Assembly: GCA_002270565.1 (NCBI GenBank)
Contig: NQMI01000023.1
Span: 248,001-312,000 of the forward strand
From: Stenocarpella maydis
Taxonomy: Eukaryota; Ascomycota; Sordariomycetes; Diaporthales; Diaporthaceae
DNA: 64,000 nucleotides
Direction: 5' to 3'
Numbering within the stretch: the stretch's first letter is position 1; every line of letters begins with the position of its first letter. The position numbers were made by a program, and so were the translations under genes. Below, in pieces: positions 45,788 to 57,159 of the stretch. A model generated the notes under the pieces. It had not been told where the DNA came from. It did no database searches and was given only the letters and a program-made list of their open reading frames with translations.

Positions 45788-46342
45788 CTACCCGACAGCC
45801 CCATCCAGCAGGGAATCCATCATCCAGTCATATGTATCATTCAGCTGCTCCGCAGATATGATCCCGTCCTCGTTGAGCCGCTCGAGTGCCTGGCATACGA
45901 AGTGCTGGCAGTTCCAGTCGGGCTCCCCGCCGACGGGGGTGGAGGCGATGACATCGACGAGCTTGCGCGGCTGGGCGACGTCGACGTCGACCCTCGCGAC
46001 GATGCGGCCGTGGATGAGGTCGACGCTCATCGCATAGTTCTCTTCTCCGTCGCTCTCGGTGTACTCAAAGGGTTTCTGCTCGGTGGGGCGCTGGGCGTGC
46101 GCGGTGATGTGGAAGCCCTGGTCGTCGGGCGAGTCGAGGTAGAAGAGCACGTGCCGCCTGTTGTATGTGTCGTAGGGGTAGCCCCTAAACATGAAGATCC
46201 ATATGGTCTGGGCCATCGAGGCCTTGTCTGGGGGCCCGTGGACGAGCACCGTGCTGCTCTTGGCGGCTGGATCCGGCTTGGTCGCGGCGGGTGGATCTGA
46301 CCCGACCAAGTCCCCGCCTTGATGGACCGACGACGACGACAT
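45788..46342 (-). CDS. Small conserved fungal protein with NCQHFV motif (184 aa)
   Basis: Single exon, ATG at 46340-46342. The N-terminal 45 residues are low-complexity and likely disordered. The folded part has beta-rich segments (TIWIFMFRGYPYD; HVLFYLDSPDDQGFHITAH; SVDLIHGRIVARVDV) and the block PDWNCQHFVCQALERLNEDG, followed by DTYDWMMDSLLDG. An Asn-Cys-Gln-x-Phe-Val motif with an upstream His (HITAH) recurs in uncharacterised fungal proteins and resembles the NlpC/LRAT-like cysteine-hydrolase layout. Catalysis is only inference. No signal peptide or membrane segment. The gene stands alone between large gaps. Confidence 0.7.
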   Translation of the reverse strand: MSSSSVHQGGDLVGSDPPAATKPDPAAKSSTVLVHGPPDKASMAQTIWIFMFRGYPYDTYNRRHVLFYLDSPDDQGFHITAHAQRPTEQKPFEYTESDGEENYAMSVDLIHGRIVARVDVDVAQPRKLVDVIASTPVGGEPDWNCQHFVCQALERLNEDGIISAEQLNDTYDWMMDSLLDGAVG

Positions 46343-47486
46343 TTGTCGCGTTTGATTGGCTAGGCCTTTTTTTTTTTTTTTAATTTTTTAATGGGAGCTG
46401 GATCGATGGAGAGAGGGGATTACATTACCGTGGCAAAACAACATTGCGAACTGGCCGATCAGGTGGCAGTGGAACTCACGTGGAGGTGGCTATTTGGGCC
46501 TGAAGTGGGCCAGTGTAACGACCGGTGGACCTACTCTAATTATAAGTGGCCCGCCCGCCAGAGCGCCAAGTGCCTGGAGCCTTCCAGGCACTGCCAGATT
46601 CCTTTATGAGGCCTATTTCTATTGGCGTAGCTGGCGCTGGCGGCAGCATCAACCAACCGTTTGTGAGCCCTAACCCTGCCAATGAGCAATGGGGGACGGC
46701 TCAACCCCCGATTATCCAAGCAGCCACCGGACCACACAAACAACCATGCAACCCTGCAAACACACCAATTTTCGGATCGAAGAGGCCATGCAGGCTGCTC
46801 CGTACACAAGCCAGCAAGGCTGGCAAGTCTGCTGGGGAAGAGGGTGACTTCGACTCGGGTCAAGAGGGCTGCAAATACCTACTTACCTAGGTAGCACCTT
46901 GGCAGCTGGTCGAGCTTCGATGATGGGGTCTTCGAACATGGAGTCAATGCCAGGCCGGTGGGCACCCAAGTGCCACAATAGTGTTCGTTTTCGGCCCAGG
47001 GGCCAATTACCCGTGCTTTCAAATGTGAAGGGAATGCCGAGATTGTTTCTCTCCGACAGGGCTGTGCCAAAGACTACCTAGGTACGCTGATATCCATGCA
47101 CAAGGCATGTGCTCGAATAACACCGTCAACGGTTAAGTCAGATATTTCTCTCAAGCGAGTCTCCATGACACATGCTGTTGTCAGGAAATGAATCATATGC
47201 CTAGGTACCTAGCTAACGAAAAGACAATTCCCCAGGCCGGACCTGTCGTTCCACGTCGTTGCTTCTGCGAAGTCTCTCCGACCAGGTCGTCCTCGTCTAA
47301 TAAATACCTAACAGCTGACCGCCGTTGATGTTTTATTACTGGCCTCGAGCCCTCAAGACCTATGCGGCACCCTGGATCCCGGCGTCGTACGACCTCCTCT
47401 GTCCGGCGATCGTTGACCTGCTCCTCCTATCCCCTTCCTACAAATCCACCAATCAGCAACAACATCCAGCGTAACTGTATACATAA
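46343..47486. other. Intergenic, no supported gene
   Basis: A T run lies at 46367-46381 just upstream of the small gene. Several short frames at 46390-47080 lack domains. CCTAGGTA-type motifs occur at 46885, 47078 and 47201. Nothing else is recognisable. Confidence 0.4.
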
Positions 47487-48752
47487 CTACATACCACTAG
47501 TACGAATCTCTTTCCAGCGGGCAATCTCCTGCCCCTCCTCCAGGCACTGCTCCTTCCAGTCGTCAAAGGCCTCGCCGGCAACCATGTCCAGCGCCAGCCG
47601 GATCATCGCCTCGGCCGCGGCGGGCGAGCCGGACAGGTACCGGTGCGCCCTCGCGTTGAGGAAGTAGGCACCCGACCTCTGCGCCGGCGACGGGGCCCGC
47701 CCGGCGAGCAGCGACGCCGCGGCCTGGACGGCGCGTCCGAGGTGCCACGTGTGGTCCTCGTGCCGGCCCGCCCCCGCCCCCTGGGCCCACCGCGCGGCGC
47801 CGTGCTCGCGGCTCAGCACGTCAAACATGTCCCGCACCGCCCTCACGTGCCGGTTGGGCCGCCCGCCCGGCCCCGGCCCCAGCCACGCGTCCGTGTCCGC
47901 GACCCGCCCGGCCGAGGCGAGGGCGCCCAGGCACGCCCGGGAGAACCTGGCGAGCCCGTGCCGCGCGCCCCCCGCGAGGTGGCGCTGGCCGTCGGCGTCC
48001 TCGCGGGTGTGCTTGTCGAGCGCCCTGGCGAGGTCGATGGGGGGCATCTTGTGGATCTCTGCCGCTGCCGAGGCCGCCAGGCTGCTGTCCACGCTGCCGG
48101 TGATGCTGAAGTCTGCGGACCAGCCGAGATAGTCCAGGTATGGCTGGAGGAACCTGGCCTGGTTGTCGGCGGACATGAACTCCGGGCTGGCAGTGTCCCG
48201 GAAGGGGTCGTGCATGATGATCTGGTGCCGGATCTGGGCCTTTGCGTCCAGGCTGAAGACATGGCCGCCGAAAATGGCCCTGCAGAACATGCCCAGGTCG
48301 CGGTAGGGTAGGACGAAGCTCCAGGGCTGGGTAGTGTTCCCGGCATCTGGGTCCTGCTCGCCCACGATGTTGTGCGTCATGACGAACCCGGGGTACGTCT
48401 CCAACGCCTTGTCAGTCATGGGAACCATGTGGAGCATGGCCCCGATCAGGTGTGGGCTTAGAAGGACGTTATTGACGTTGATACGGATGAGCTGGTGCTT
48501 CTTGAGCATCACGACATACGCCTCGGAGCGGGTCTGGCGGCATGTCTGCAAGATAGGCCTCTCCATGATGTCTCTGGTGGTGTCGTAGACCTGTGGGCTG
48601 TGTCCCGAATCATGTAGATAGTCCGGATATGGCCAACAGTCCACCTTGCGAGGGAGAGGAAAGTCAGAGATGACGAAACCGTAGATGTAGTCCCGTATCT
48701 CTCTGGGGAGACCCAGGAGATTAAGAGGAAGTGTCTGCTTGTTGGTCTCCAT
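47487..48752 (-). CDS. F-box/2EXR-like fungal protein (421 aa)
   Basis: I start at ATG 48750-48752 (METNKQTLPLNLLGLPREIR). The frame stays open to about 48866 only through a non-ATG codon. The N-terminal LLGLPREIRDYIYGFVI is the hallmark of the fungal 2EXR/F-box-like domain. LQTCRQTRSEAYVVML follows at about 70-90, the expected second helix of this family. Such proteins may act as substrate receptors or as uncharacterised accessory factors. The middle (about 90-230) is hydrophobic-mixed; the C-terminal half is Ala/Arg/Gly-rich and very GC-rich. Single exon. An upstream exon ending at a CTACAG acceptor (48836-48841) is possible but not shown. Confidence 0.75.
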   Translation of the reverse strand: METNKQTLPLNLLGLPREIRDYIYGFVISDFPLPRKVDCWPYPDYLHDSGHSPQVYDTTRDIMERPILQTCRQTRSEAYVVMLKKHQLIRINVNNVLLSPHLIGAMLHMVPMTDKALETYPGFVMTHNIVGEQDPDAGNTTQPWSFVLPYRDLGMFCRAIFGGHVFSLDAKAQIRHQIIMHDPFRDTASPEFMSADNQARFLQPYLDYLGWSADFSITGSVDSSLAASAAAEIHKMPPIDLARALDKHTREDADGQRHLAGGARHGLARFSRACLGALASAGRVADTDAWLGPGPGGRPNRHVRAVRDMFDVLSREHGAARWAQGAGAGRHEDHTWHLGRAVQAAASLLAGRAPSPAQRSGAYFLNARAHRYLSGSPAAAEAMIRLALDMVAGEAFDDWKEQCLEEGQEIARWKEIRTSGM

Positions 48753-51700
48753 GTTTGAGTTCTCCGTACTGGTACTGAGGGAGAGAAGATGTTTGAAGGC
48801 AAATGCCAAAGTCTTGTCAGCAGTCGGCAGGACTCCGTCTCCACCCTGTAGATAACACAGAGACAACTCAATGAGTTGCGCGCCTTAGCGCAGTATAGTA
48901 TCTCTGGCACTTGCGGCCCACTCAGTACTACTGTAACAAGTGAATAGCAACAGTTGGTTGTGGGTGAAATGGCAGGCCGTAATGGCCAGAGGATGGCGCA
49001 AATCAAGCCGAAGCACAGACGACAAACGGAGTTCTTAGTACGTGCTGTTTGCCGCTGGCTCAGGGATTGGATTGGCAAGAGAAGCAGGGCTTTTGCAAAG
49101 TGAATTGATTCAAGGAGCTCCAGCTACATGGGATGGAAAGGGGCGCTAGTTATATCAATTCCAGTTATCAGCCATACACTAGAACCAACATCACCAGAGA
49201 CCTTGCTCTCTACATGGAGTGACCTTACTATCTTGTCGATAAACACGGGCATCACCGTGAGTCACAAACGACCATGAATCACACGCCAGCGTGTATCTGC
49301 CCCATGCGGTATGCACTTGGCATCCACATCTCGGGTCACGTGAATTCTGTGTTGCTGTCAAAAACAAATCGTTCAATATCTGCAGGTCGACAGACAGTCG
49401 GATCCGTTTAACCTCAAGTCTTAAAGCCAACTTCGTTCTATTTGCCTCAAAAAGCACAGTCTTGAAAGGAGGTATATATATCACGGATTATGGAGGCTAA
49501 GGGTAGAGCCGGTTGTTTCTCGCAGCTTACCAACTAAGACTGAAGAATCTATATGGTTACTAGGGCATTTGAGAATTTACTCCAGTTTTGTGAGCACTGT
49601 GGCGATTACAAAGTAACAGCGTCGGCTATCGTGTCAAAGGGAATATTGTGAATGAGACGTATAGGTGGAGTGCCCGCCAACGCCGTAGAGTGGTAGGCAG
49701 CTTTCGAAACGGTGGTACAGAAAAGGCAATGGTGACAGGGAATTAGAAATACGAGTGCCAAAAGACTATGAAGAGGCTGGAGTACGGAGTGCTCTGGATA
49801 TTCAAGACTAGGTACGCCTTGAATGATACATAGTACTCATTTCCAAAAGTTCTGCGTTGTGTCAAGAGACTAAGTCGTGAAAACCCGATACGTTATAACT
49901 ACTGTAAGAGACCCCGCCCAAGTTACAGAGATCGGCAGATGCTCTCTAGAGAGTAAATTGTAGTTTCATGTAGCATCTCTAAATATTCCTCTAATCAACC
50001 TAGGTTCGAATCTTCGTCCAAAACGGATCATTCTCAAAGAAGACGAGAGTAGCTATCTTCCAAGGTGTTAAGCTCGGCTCCGGGCTTGTGGCGTCTTGGA
50101 CCCAACGTTAGCCAGGGGCATGGAGTAGTCAAGACGCTTAATACTCTCAAACATGTCTGTAGAAGTCTTTAGTGCCAAAATATGCAGTAAACGATTTTTC
50201 TTTTTCCTGCTCCTTTTACCCAGAGTCATTGCCTATCCCGATGAAATACACCCAGAATAGTTATCAGCAGTCACCTCAGGCCCGCTCTAGGCGTTCCACG
50301 GCATGAACTACAAGCTTTCTGCTTCAAAATTAGCTTAGTAGATTTACTCTCGTACACGGAAATTCCCGTTTCGGCAGTGAAGTCGCCTCTTCCGCTGTTC
50401 AGGCGTTGAATCAACAAGTATCCTACAACTCTTCGACTGGAGAATAGACGTACATGTATATTAAATCTTATCTCCCGGATTCAGCTACCATTCTTAAGTC
50501 GAAAAAGTAATATTTAAATCAGATTCAGAATAAAGCTATCGTTGTATGCTGTAAAACATCTTAAAAGTTACATTTGCTTAATTTTAATTAGATTATTATA
50601 TTTATAAACAAGGACGAATCTTATTTATATACATGTTATAAGCGTAATATTAATAACATACGTAAGGTCTACTTATATTATATGTATAGGCATTCTAACC
50701 TTACTAGTACGGAATAAACCCCTCGAGTAGTAAATATCCATCACAGCCAGCAGCCAAGTGCAAAGCTAACTCGAAGAGATTTCACAAATGGCGAAATTCT
50801 TGGAACTAACTAGAATGGCCCTGAAGGCCAAAAGGAGGCGCCGGCAGCTACATGTGCTGGAATCTCGTGAGGCTGGTATGGGGTGTTAGCAAGGGCTCGG
50901 GAAAGGCACCACGCCGCCGAAGAATCGATGCCCGACTTGTTTGCCACGATTATTGTCGGCATCCTTCCTGCCCTCGAGCTCATTTGTGACCTCGGTGATC
51001 TTCGCAATGATCATAGATGCCGTCGCTAGCGTCCAGTACGTGGGCGTTTCTCCAAGCCGTGATCAGACTGCCTCGCCGTGGATAGTCGAACTACGAGCTT
51101 TAGATGGCTGGTTTGATTCTTAATCCATTCAAAATGCCCTGATAATAGGAAAAAAGAAGAGGAGCTACAGCAGCCTCAACTGCTTACTGATTTGCGAGGC
51201 GCGTAGCGTGCATGTTTTGCAAGCTACTGTACAAATCGTATTCGGTGTTTGTGTTGTAGCACCACTCAAGGCCACAGCCCCCTGCAGCAGCATAGGGATT
51301 CGCTATAAGCCCCCACAGCATCGTCGATCCGAAGCGGTCCACTACTCCGTACAATAGCGTGGTATGGTTTAAGGTTTCACCGGGTCAGCCCCACGCGGGA
51401 CGTTCCTGTCAAGGCGGCCCTGCGGGCATCGCCATAACGGGCACTGGCTACAGCCATCGGGTAACCGGCCCAGCAGCTTTCTTCTTTTTGCGCTGCGTGC
51501 CACCATTTCACGTGTCTTAACCCTCTCTAATGGTGTTCCGGCATCACGAAGCGATGTCATTGGCAGAACTTGGCCCGCTGGACAGGAGCAGGTCACAAGG
51601 GCTCCCTCCCAGCCAGCTCTTCGGCACAGAAGGTTCTCGATATTGCCTTCCACCCGTCCAGGAAGCTCTAGGACTTAGGTGGGTTTGTAAGAATGATCTC

Positions 51701-52365
51701 TTGGTGGTATTATGGCCCGCCTGGCCTACAGCCAGACCGCATTTCCAACACTTGCAGGCCTGCATGTGGCCGCCGGAATAGATGTGAAGAGTTTCATTGG
51801 TGATAACCGGACCCGGCATGTTCCGTTCACTTTTGATTGCAGGGTATCTTGATTTCCAAGGTCTGTTGAAGCATGTGCCCGAACCCGATGGAAGGGTGCA
51901 TTGCGTGGGACTTATTGGATCGAGATAAGACGTTTCTAAATCGAGATGGCGTGTAAGGGCGGAAGAGTGTCATGATTGCAGGTGGAATGCGTTGGAACGT
52001 ACCCAGTAGGCATGTAGTGGGTGCATTGTGCTGTAGATGAAAGTGGGTCGGGCCCGCAGGTCGCTTCAGGCGCTGCGGCATGTGCACCTGCAGTGAGTGG
52101 TGCTGCGCCAAACGCGCGCCTTTGGTGTCTCACATGCGTGCCTGGCAACCCCCTCATCGACCTTGTCTATCTATCTACGCTATCTATCCCCTCCATCTAG
52201 ACTGCATGTTTTTGCCCCACCGTCACCGCACTCACTGCCTGGGCCGGCAACCTGTTTCGACTTTCCATACGTCTTTTCCTTCCTTGTGCTGGCTGGCCTT
52301 GACAAGCAGCCCAATTGATCTTGATCTGGGTCTCAAGCTGGGCCATCGAGCAATGAGAATAGAAG
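48753..52365. other. 3.6-kb intergenic region with a possible gene scrap
   Basis: 49500-50750 is AT-rich without frames. On the minus strand at about 51090-50890 one frame reads SRLGETPTYWTLATASMI, then AKITEVTNELEGRKDADN and FFGGVVPFPSPC, which looks like a fragment of protein but has a stop upstream and no known family. The remaining frames (51369-52160) show nothing. I see no RNA gene. Confidence 0.35.
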
Positions 52366-53683
52366 ATGGCGACGAGGTTCCATGACGACTCCAACCGGAG
52401 CAGATCGCCGTCACCGCCATTTCAGGATACACCAACAACACTGTTATCGCAGTCACAACAACTGCCCCCGACTCCAGGCCGCAAGGTGACATGTCCACAT
52501 AGCCAGCTCCTCTACAGGAAGCCGAGAAGGTACGCCATCATGTCCCTGTCTGGCGAGAACATCAGCGCACGAACTGACTGCAAGGAAAACCCACCTCTCA
52601 GATGGCCGCTGGTGCTCCGCTTCATCAAGGGCGCCATCCACAGGGACATCGCCCTCGCGGTCGTCCTCCACGCCCTCTTCACCACCTTCATCGTGACCCT
52701 GCACGTGCGGCTGAAGCACAACTTCGGCCTGCCCTCGAGCGTCATCTCGTCGCTCTCCATCGTGGTCGGCCTCATGCTCGTCTTCCGCAACCAGACGGCC
52801 TACCAGCGCTTCTGGGACGGCCGCAACAACTTCGCCACCATCATCACCTCCGTGCGCAACCTGATGCGCTCGTTCCTCGTCTGCTCCGGCGGCCCGGGCG
52901 GCGGGGGCTCCGGCTCCGCCGCCCAGCTGTCCCCCGAGGAGCGCGCCGACGTGGAGCGCACCGCCCGCGTGCTCATGGCCATGCCGGACAGCGTCAAGAA
53001 CACCCTGCGCGCCGAGTGGGGCGCCCTGCACGCCGCGGCGGACCAGTACGGCGAGGGGCTCCTCCCCCGGGGGATGCGCGGCCACGAGGACGAGGGGCTG
53101 ACCTTGCCGGTGCAGCTGGCCTTTATCGTCGAGGCCTTCATCGCGAGGGGCCACGCGCGGGGCTGGTTCCACGCGCCGCAGGCCTCGCAGCTGACGGTGC
53201 AGGTCAACACGCTCATCGATAGCTTCGGCCGGATGGAGACGATCCGGCTCACCCAGTTCCCCGTGGCCATCCTGATACACCAGAGGCAGGTCCTGGCCCT
53301 CTTTGGGTGTGTCCTGCCGTTTGCCGTGGTGGATGAGAGCCACTGGTGGTCAGTTCTGATCGTCAGCCTGATTATGTTTACGCTTTATGGGATTGAGGCG
53401 ATTGCATGCCAGCTTGAAGACCCGTTTGGCTATGATCGTAACGACATCAAGATGGTAAGTCAAAACACCAATTCCCGACCGGCTGCTCGGGGCGCTGGAA
53501 GCCCCGGGCGGTCGATCCGCGATCTGTGCACATGTGGTTGGGCGGAAAGCTGACCAGAGCCTCTGATAGGACGTTATTGTCGAGGACGTACGCGTTGAGC
53601 TGGGCGTGATGCTTGATGAGTGGAGATCGACAGTCCGCGGACCAGTCAAGAAGTCCATGTTCTTGGGTGATGCTGAGAATTGA
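52366..53683 (+). CDS. Bestrophin-like (UPF0187) anion channel family protein (400 aa)
   Basis: Exon 1 is 52366-53454 and exon 2 is 53570-53683. The donor GTAAGT follows DRNDIKM and the acceptor ATAG precedes DVIVEDVRVEL, restoring the family's C-terminal helix that the unspliced frame would lose. Residues 1-60 are Ser/Pro-rich and disordered. Hydrophobic segments lie at about 97-117 (ALAVVLHALFTTFIVTLHV) and 125-145 (VISSLSIVVGLMLVF), followed by the family signature FRNQTAYQRFWDGR. Two more occur near 305-345 (LFGCVLPFAVV; SVLIVSLIMFTLYGI). The end EDPFGYDRNDI is also characteristic. Bacterial and fungal members form chloride-type channels in the plasma or internal membranes. Intact. The insertion GGPGGGGSGSAA near 175-190 is a low-complexity loop. 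Confidence 0.88.
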
Positions 53684-55023
53684 CCTGCCGGATCCCGACC
53701 GGACATACGGATATGGCTGCCATGTCCATGACTGTCTTCAAGATAACCCGATGCACGTTCTTTTCTTCTTGATTCCCATCGCCATATAGACCGACTTTTG
53801 AGGAGATCCTCACACCGACAAAACCGTGCTTCTCACACCCCCCTTTCCCAGCGGATCCCGTCGATCTTGTTCGGGGTGGACCGATGAGGATACCAGCAGA
53901 CAGGAAACCAAGGCCAAGAAAACTCCTGACGCAAAAATGGTTGAGATCAACGCCGGTCAGCTGATCGGGCTTACGCGACGCGGCGTCTACACTATGATAG
54001 ATCATGTCGTGGCCTGCCGGGCTTTCACACCAGCACGATAACGCCCTGCCGTCGACACGAAAACACGAGATTAGAGTAAGCCGGCACAGCAGCAAGCCAC
54101 CGAGTTAGCACGTTTGGAAGCTGTATGACGAAAGCCGCCCCGGCTTGCGAGTCAGCCAGCCGCCCACTGGGGATTCACTCTCTTACGTCAAATACCTAGA
54201 AATACATCATGGCCCGCAAATTACCCAAGTAGCTTTGACCGAAGCTTTCGTCTGAAGATTTCCGAACGCCCACGGGCAAATCACAATCAACACAACACGC
54301 CAAGCTTTGCTATTTTGGCTGGTCTTCCCCTGATCGCACGCCGCGCCTATCCCTGTAGGCCGGCCGCAGTCGGTCACAGTCGGTGTTGTTGGCGCTGCCG
54401 AGCCTGCCCGACAGCTCGAATGAAGTGCCGCCAAGTGCCACGACACGACCTCCAGGGGTGGATCCTGTGGCTGCGGGCTGCACGCCGATCCCTTGGGATC
54501 CCAAACCTTGGTAGACAGCCATGCAAGCGAGTCGTGTGCCAGGCTCGTTAGTGTGTACACTACGCCGTACGCTGTGTGCTGCGGCTGTCGGTACTTGGTG
54601 CACCCGCCTTGCCCACAATGCAGGTGCTGCAGGCTGCAGGGCGAAGTCCAAAAAAAATAATCACAAACTTGAATCGCCGGCCAGCCAGCCCAGTCATGCT
54701 ATCACCCTTGTGCCCTGGCAGGAGGGCGCCTGTGGTGGAGCAACCACCTGCGCCGTCGGTTCCCCAGCAACCTAGCTGCATACTGCAACAGCACCGCCAA
54801 CCTCCCCCATTGTTTCGACCCTTAATTAATAACAGGCTGTTGACGACTTGGACGCGGGGGCCCCGAAGTAGCCGGAGAAATCAAATATAATAAAGCAGAT
54901 CTGCCGCGACCCTCGCCTGCTGCTTGTTCTGAGATCCAGCGAGCTAGTTCGTCTTCCGAATCTCTCCAACTAGTTCGTACAGCCTGTCGCTTCCGGAACA
55001 GCCGTGTTCTAAAGTTCCTAATA
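53684..55023. other. Intergenic; contains the promoter of the GMC oxidoreductase
   Basis: About 1.3 kb. Short frames at 53826-54041 and 54207-54890 have no domains. The last 150 bp before the GMC start hold an AT-rich patch, AAATATAATAAAG (54881-54893), which could act as a TATA element, and CT-rich leader sequence. Confidence 0.4.
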
Positions 55024-57159
55024 ATGAAGGCAGCTTGCGGCTCCGTCAGGAGAATTGCGGTGGCTGGTGCCGTCGCCGGGCTCGGTGCTCTTCATACCGC
55101 CGCCGCCTTCCCCCTCTCTGAAGACCCGGTCCTCCCGCGCCTCTCGAGCCGGGATGTGACGGCCAATGGCGCCGACCTGAACGGGAAGACTTACGACTAT
55201 GTCATCGTCGGTGGTGGCCTGGCCGGTCTGACTGTGGCAGCCAGGTTGTCCGAGGACCCTGAGGTGACAGTCGCCGTCATCGAAGCCGGCCAGGACATCT
55301 ACGGCCCACATGAGTCGAGGTTCCTCATACCCTCGGCGGTTCTGTACGACTCATTTCTCAACACCGAGTACGACTGGAAATATGTCACGACGCCACAGGC
55401 TGGGCTCAACCAGCGCACAACACCATGGGCCAGGGGCAAGGTCCTCGGCGGCAGCTCGTCAGTCAACAGCATGTACATGGTCCGAGCCTCGGCCCGCGAG
55501 TTCAACTCGTGGGGCTCGCTCATCGGCGCGCCGGAGCTGTGGGGCTGGGATAGCATGTTCGCCGCCATGAAGAAATCAGAGGACTTCCAGGAGCCCGTCC
55601 AGGCCGTGCGGGATGTCGTGCCCAGTCTGAAATGGAACCCAGCCAGCCACGGCACCGGGGGCAACATCAAGACGGGGTGGCCAGGCAAAAGCTACCCATT
55701 TGTGCAGTCTTTCCTGACCTCCGTGTCTAACACGGGCACGCCCGTCAACGCCGACCCTGACGCTGGCGACAACTGGGGCGCATTCCTGGCCACATCTGCA
55801 ATCAAGGAGGAGAACTGGCAGAGGTCAAGCTCTCGGACGGGCTACCTGGACTCGATCGACACGGAGCGAGCCAACCTCCACGTCCTCGTCGGCAACCAGG
55901 CCACCAAGGTGCTTCTCGACACATCTGACCCCAACAGCGTCAGGGCTACCGGCGTCCAATATGCCACTGGCCCAGGTGCTGCCCTGTTCACCGTCAATGC
56001 GGCCAAGGAGGTCATCGTCTCCGGCGGCACCATCAACTCGCCGCAGCTGCTGCAGCACAGCGGGATCGGGGACGCCGCCCAGCTGACCAAGCTCGGCATC
56101 AACTCGACCGTCGACCTCCCCGGCGTGGGCCACAACGTCCAGGACCACGTCAGCGCCGCCCTTCTCTACCCGCCCAAGGACCCGAGCCAGCAGCCCCCGT
56201 CCAAGATCACCGGCGACCCCGTGACGGACTCGTTCGTCCAGTCCGCCATCGCCTACATCAACCTGACCAGCCTGGTGGGCAACGCCGAGGCCGGCCCCCT
56301 GCTGGACACCATCCGCACCGACGTCGCCAACGCCATCAACAGCGCCGCCGTCCCCGCCGCCGTCAAGCAGGCCTGGAACGTCACCTACACCAGCCAGGTG
56401 AACAACATCTACGACTCGCCCGTGGGGCTGGTCGAGATCCTCCTCGCCGACATCTACGGCACCATCAACATGCAGGTGGCCCTTCAGCAGCCCATGTCGC
56501 GCGGCACCATCCTCGTCACGAGCGCCGACCCCTTCGCCCCGCCCGCCATCGACCCCCGGTACCTCACCATCGACGCGGACCTGCGCCTGCTGCGCGAGGG
56601 CCACAAGCTCGCGCGGCGCATCGCCTCGGGCATGGCCGACGTCCTGGGCGCCGAGGCCAGCCCGGGGACGGCGGCCGTCGCGAGCGGCGACGACGCCGCG
56701 TGGGACGCCTTCATCCGCCAGAACGCGGGGACGGAGTACCACCCCTCGTCGTCGTGCTCCATGCTGCCCCGCGAGCAGGGCGGCGTCGTCGACAAGAACC
56801 TGCTCGTGTACGGGACGTCGAACCTGCGCGTCGTGGACGCCAGCATCGCGCCCACGAGCGTCAGCGCGCACCTCATGACCGCCACGTACGGCATCGCGGA
56901 AGTCGGCGCGGGGGTCATCAGGGCGGCGCGCAAGGCGGCGGTGGCGGCGGCGGCTGGGGACCTGCACCAGGCGCAGAAGGTCAGCCCTGCTGCTGGGGCG
57001 CAGGGCGGGCAGGAGGGGGACGACGACCCCAAGACGGCGTCTGTGGCTGCTGGCGCCGGCACTGCTGCTGTCGGCTCGGTCGCCGTGGCTGGTCTCATCG
57101 TCGGCCGTACCGTGCTACGGAAGTGGCAGGGCCAGAGGTACGCCAAGGTCGTATCTTGA
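55024..57159 (+). CDS. Secreted GMC-family FAD oxidoreductase with C-terminal hydrophobic tail (711 aa)
   Basis: Single exon. Residues 1-28 form a signal peptide (RR, then AVAGAVAGLGALHTAAA). The FAD-binding YDYVIVGGGLAGLTVA is at about 57-72. GMC signature 1 lies around ARGKVLGGSSSVNSM (136-150) and signature 2 around GGTINSPQLLQHSGIG (about 335-350). The two catalytic positions are H573 (EYHPSSS) and H616 (VSAHLMTATYGIAE). Family members oxidise alcohols, aryl alcohols or sugars, passing electrons to oxygen or quinones; the substrate here cannot be told. The last about 60 residues are an Ala/Gly/Asp linker followed by a hydrophobic run (AAVGSVAVAGLIVG) and basic RKWQGQRYAK, like a single membrane anchor, which is unusual for GMC enzymes. 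Several NxT/S sites suit secretion. Confidence 0.92.
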   Translation: MKAACGSVRRIAVAGAVAGLGALHTAAAFPLSEDPVLPRLSSRDVTANGADLNGKTYDYVIVGGGLAGLTVAARLSEDPEVTVAVIEAGQDIYGPHESRFLIPSAVLYDSFLNTEYDWKYVTTPQAGLNQRTTPWARGKVLGGSSSVNSMYMVRASAREFNSWGSLIGAPELWGWDSMFAAMKKSEDFQEPVQAVRDVVPSLKWNPASHGTGGNIKTGWPGKSYPFVQSFLTSVSNTGTPVNADPDAGDNWGAFLATSAIKEENWQRSSSRTGYLDSIDTERANLHVLVGNQATKVLLDTSDPNSVRATGVQYATGPGAALFTVNAAKEVIVSGGTINSPQLLQHSGIGDAAQLTKLGINSTVDLPGVGHNVQDHVSAALLYPPKDPSQQPPSKITGDPVTDSFVQSAIAYINLTSLVGNAEAGPLLDTIRTDVANAINSAAVPAAVKQAWNVTYTSQVNNIYDSPVGLVEILLADIYGTINMQVALQQPMSRGTILVTSADPFAPPAIDPRYLTIDADLRLLREGHKLARRIASGMADVLGAEASPGTAAVASGDDAAWDAFIRQNAGTEYHPSSSCSMLPREQGGVVDKNLLVYGTSNLRVVDASIAPTSVSAHLMTATYGIAEVGAGVIRAARKAAVAAAAGDLHQAQKVSPAAGAQGGQEGDDDPKTASVAAGAGTAAVGSVAVAGLIVGRTVLRKWQGQRYAKVVS

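Noticed and set aside
49999..50012. GGTTCGAATC, a tRNA B-box-like sequence
   Set aside because: No A box at the right distance and no cloverleaf could be drawn around it.
52453..53343. 296-codon minus frame opposite the bestrophin-like gene
   Set aside because: Low-complexity antisense shadow with no domain.
55825..56967. 380-codon minus frame opposite the GMC gene
   Set aside because: Val/Asp/Gly-rich antisense shadow; the plus strand carries all GMC motifs.
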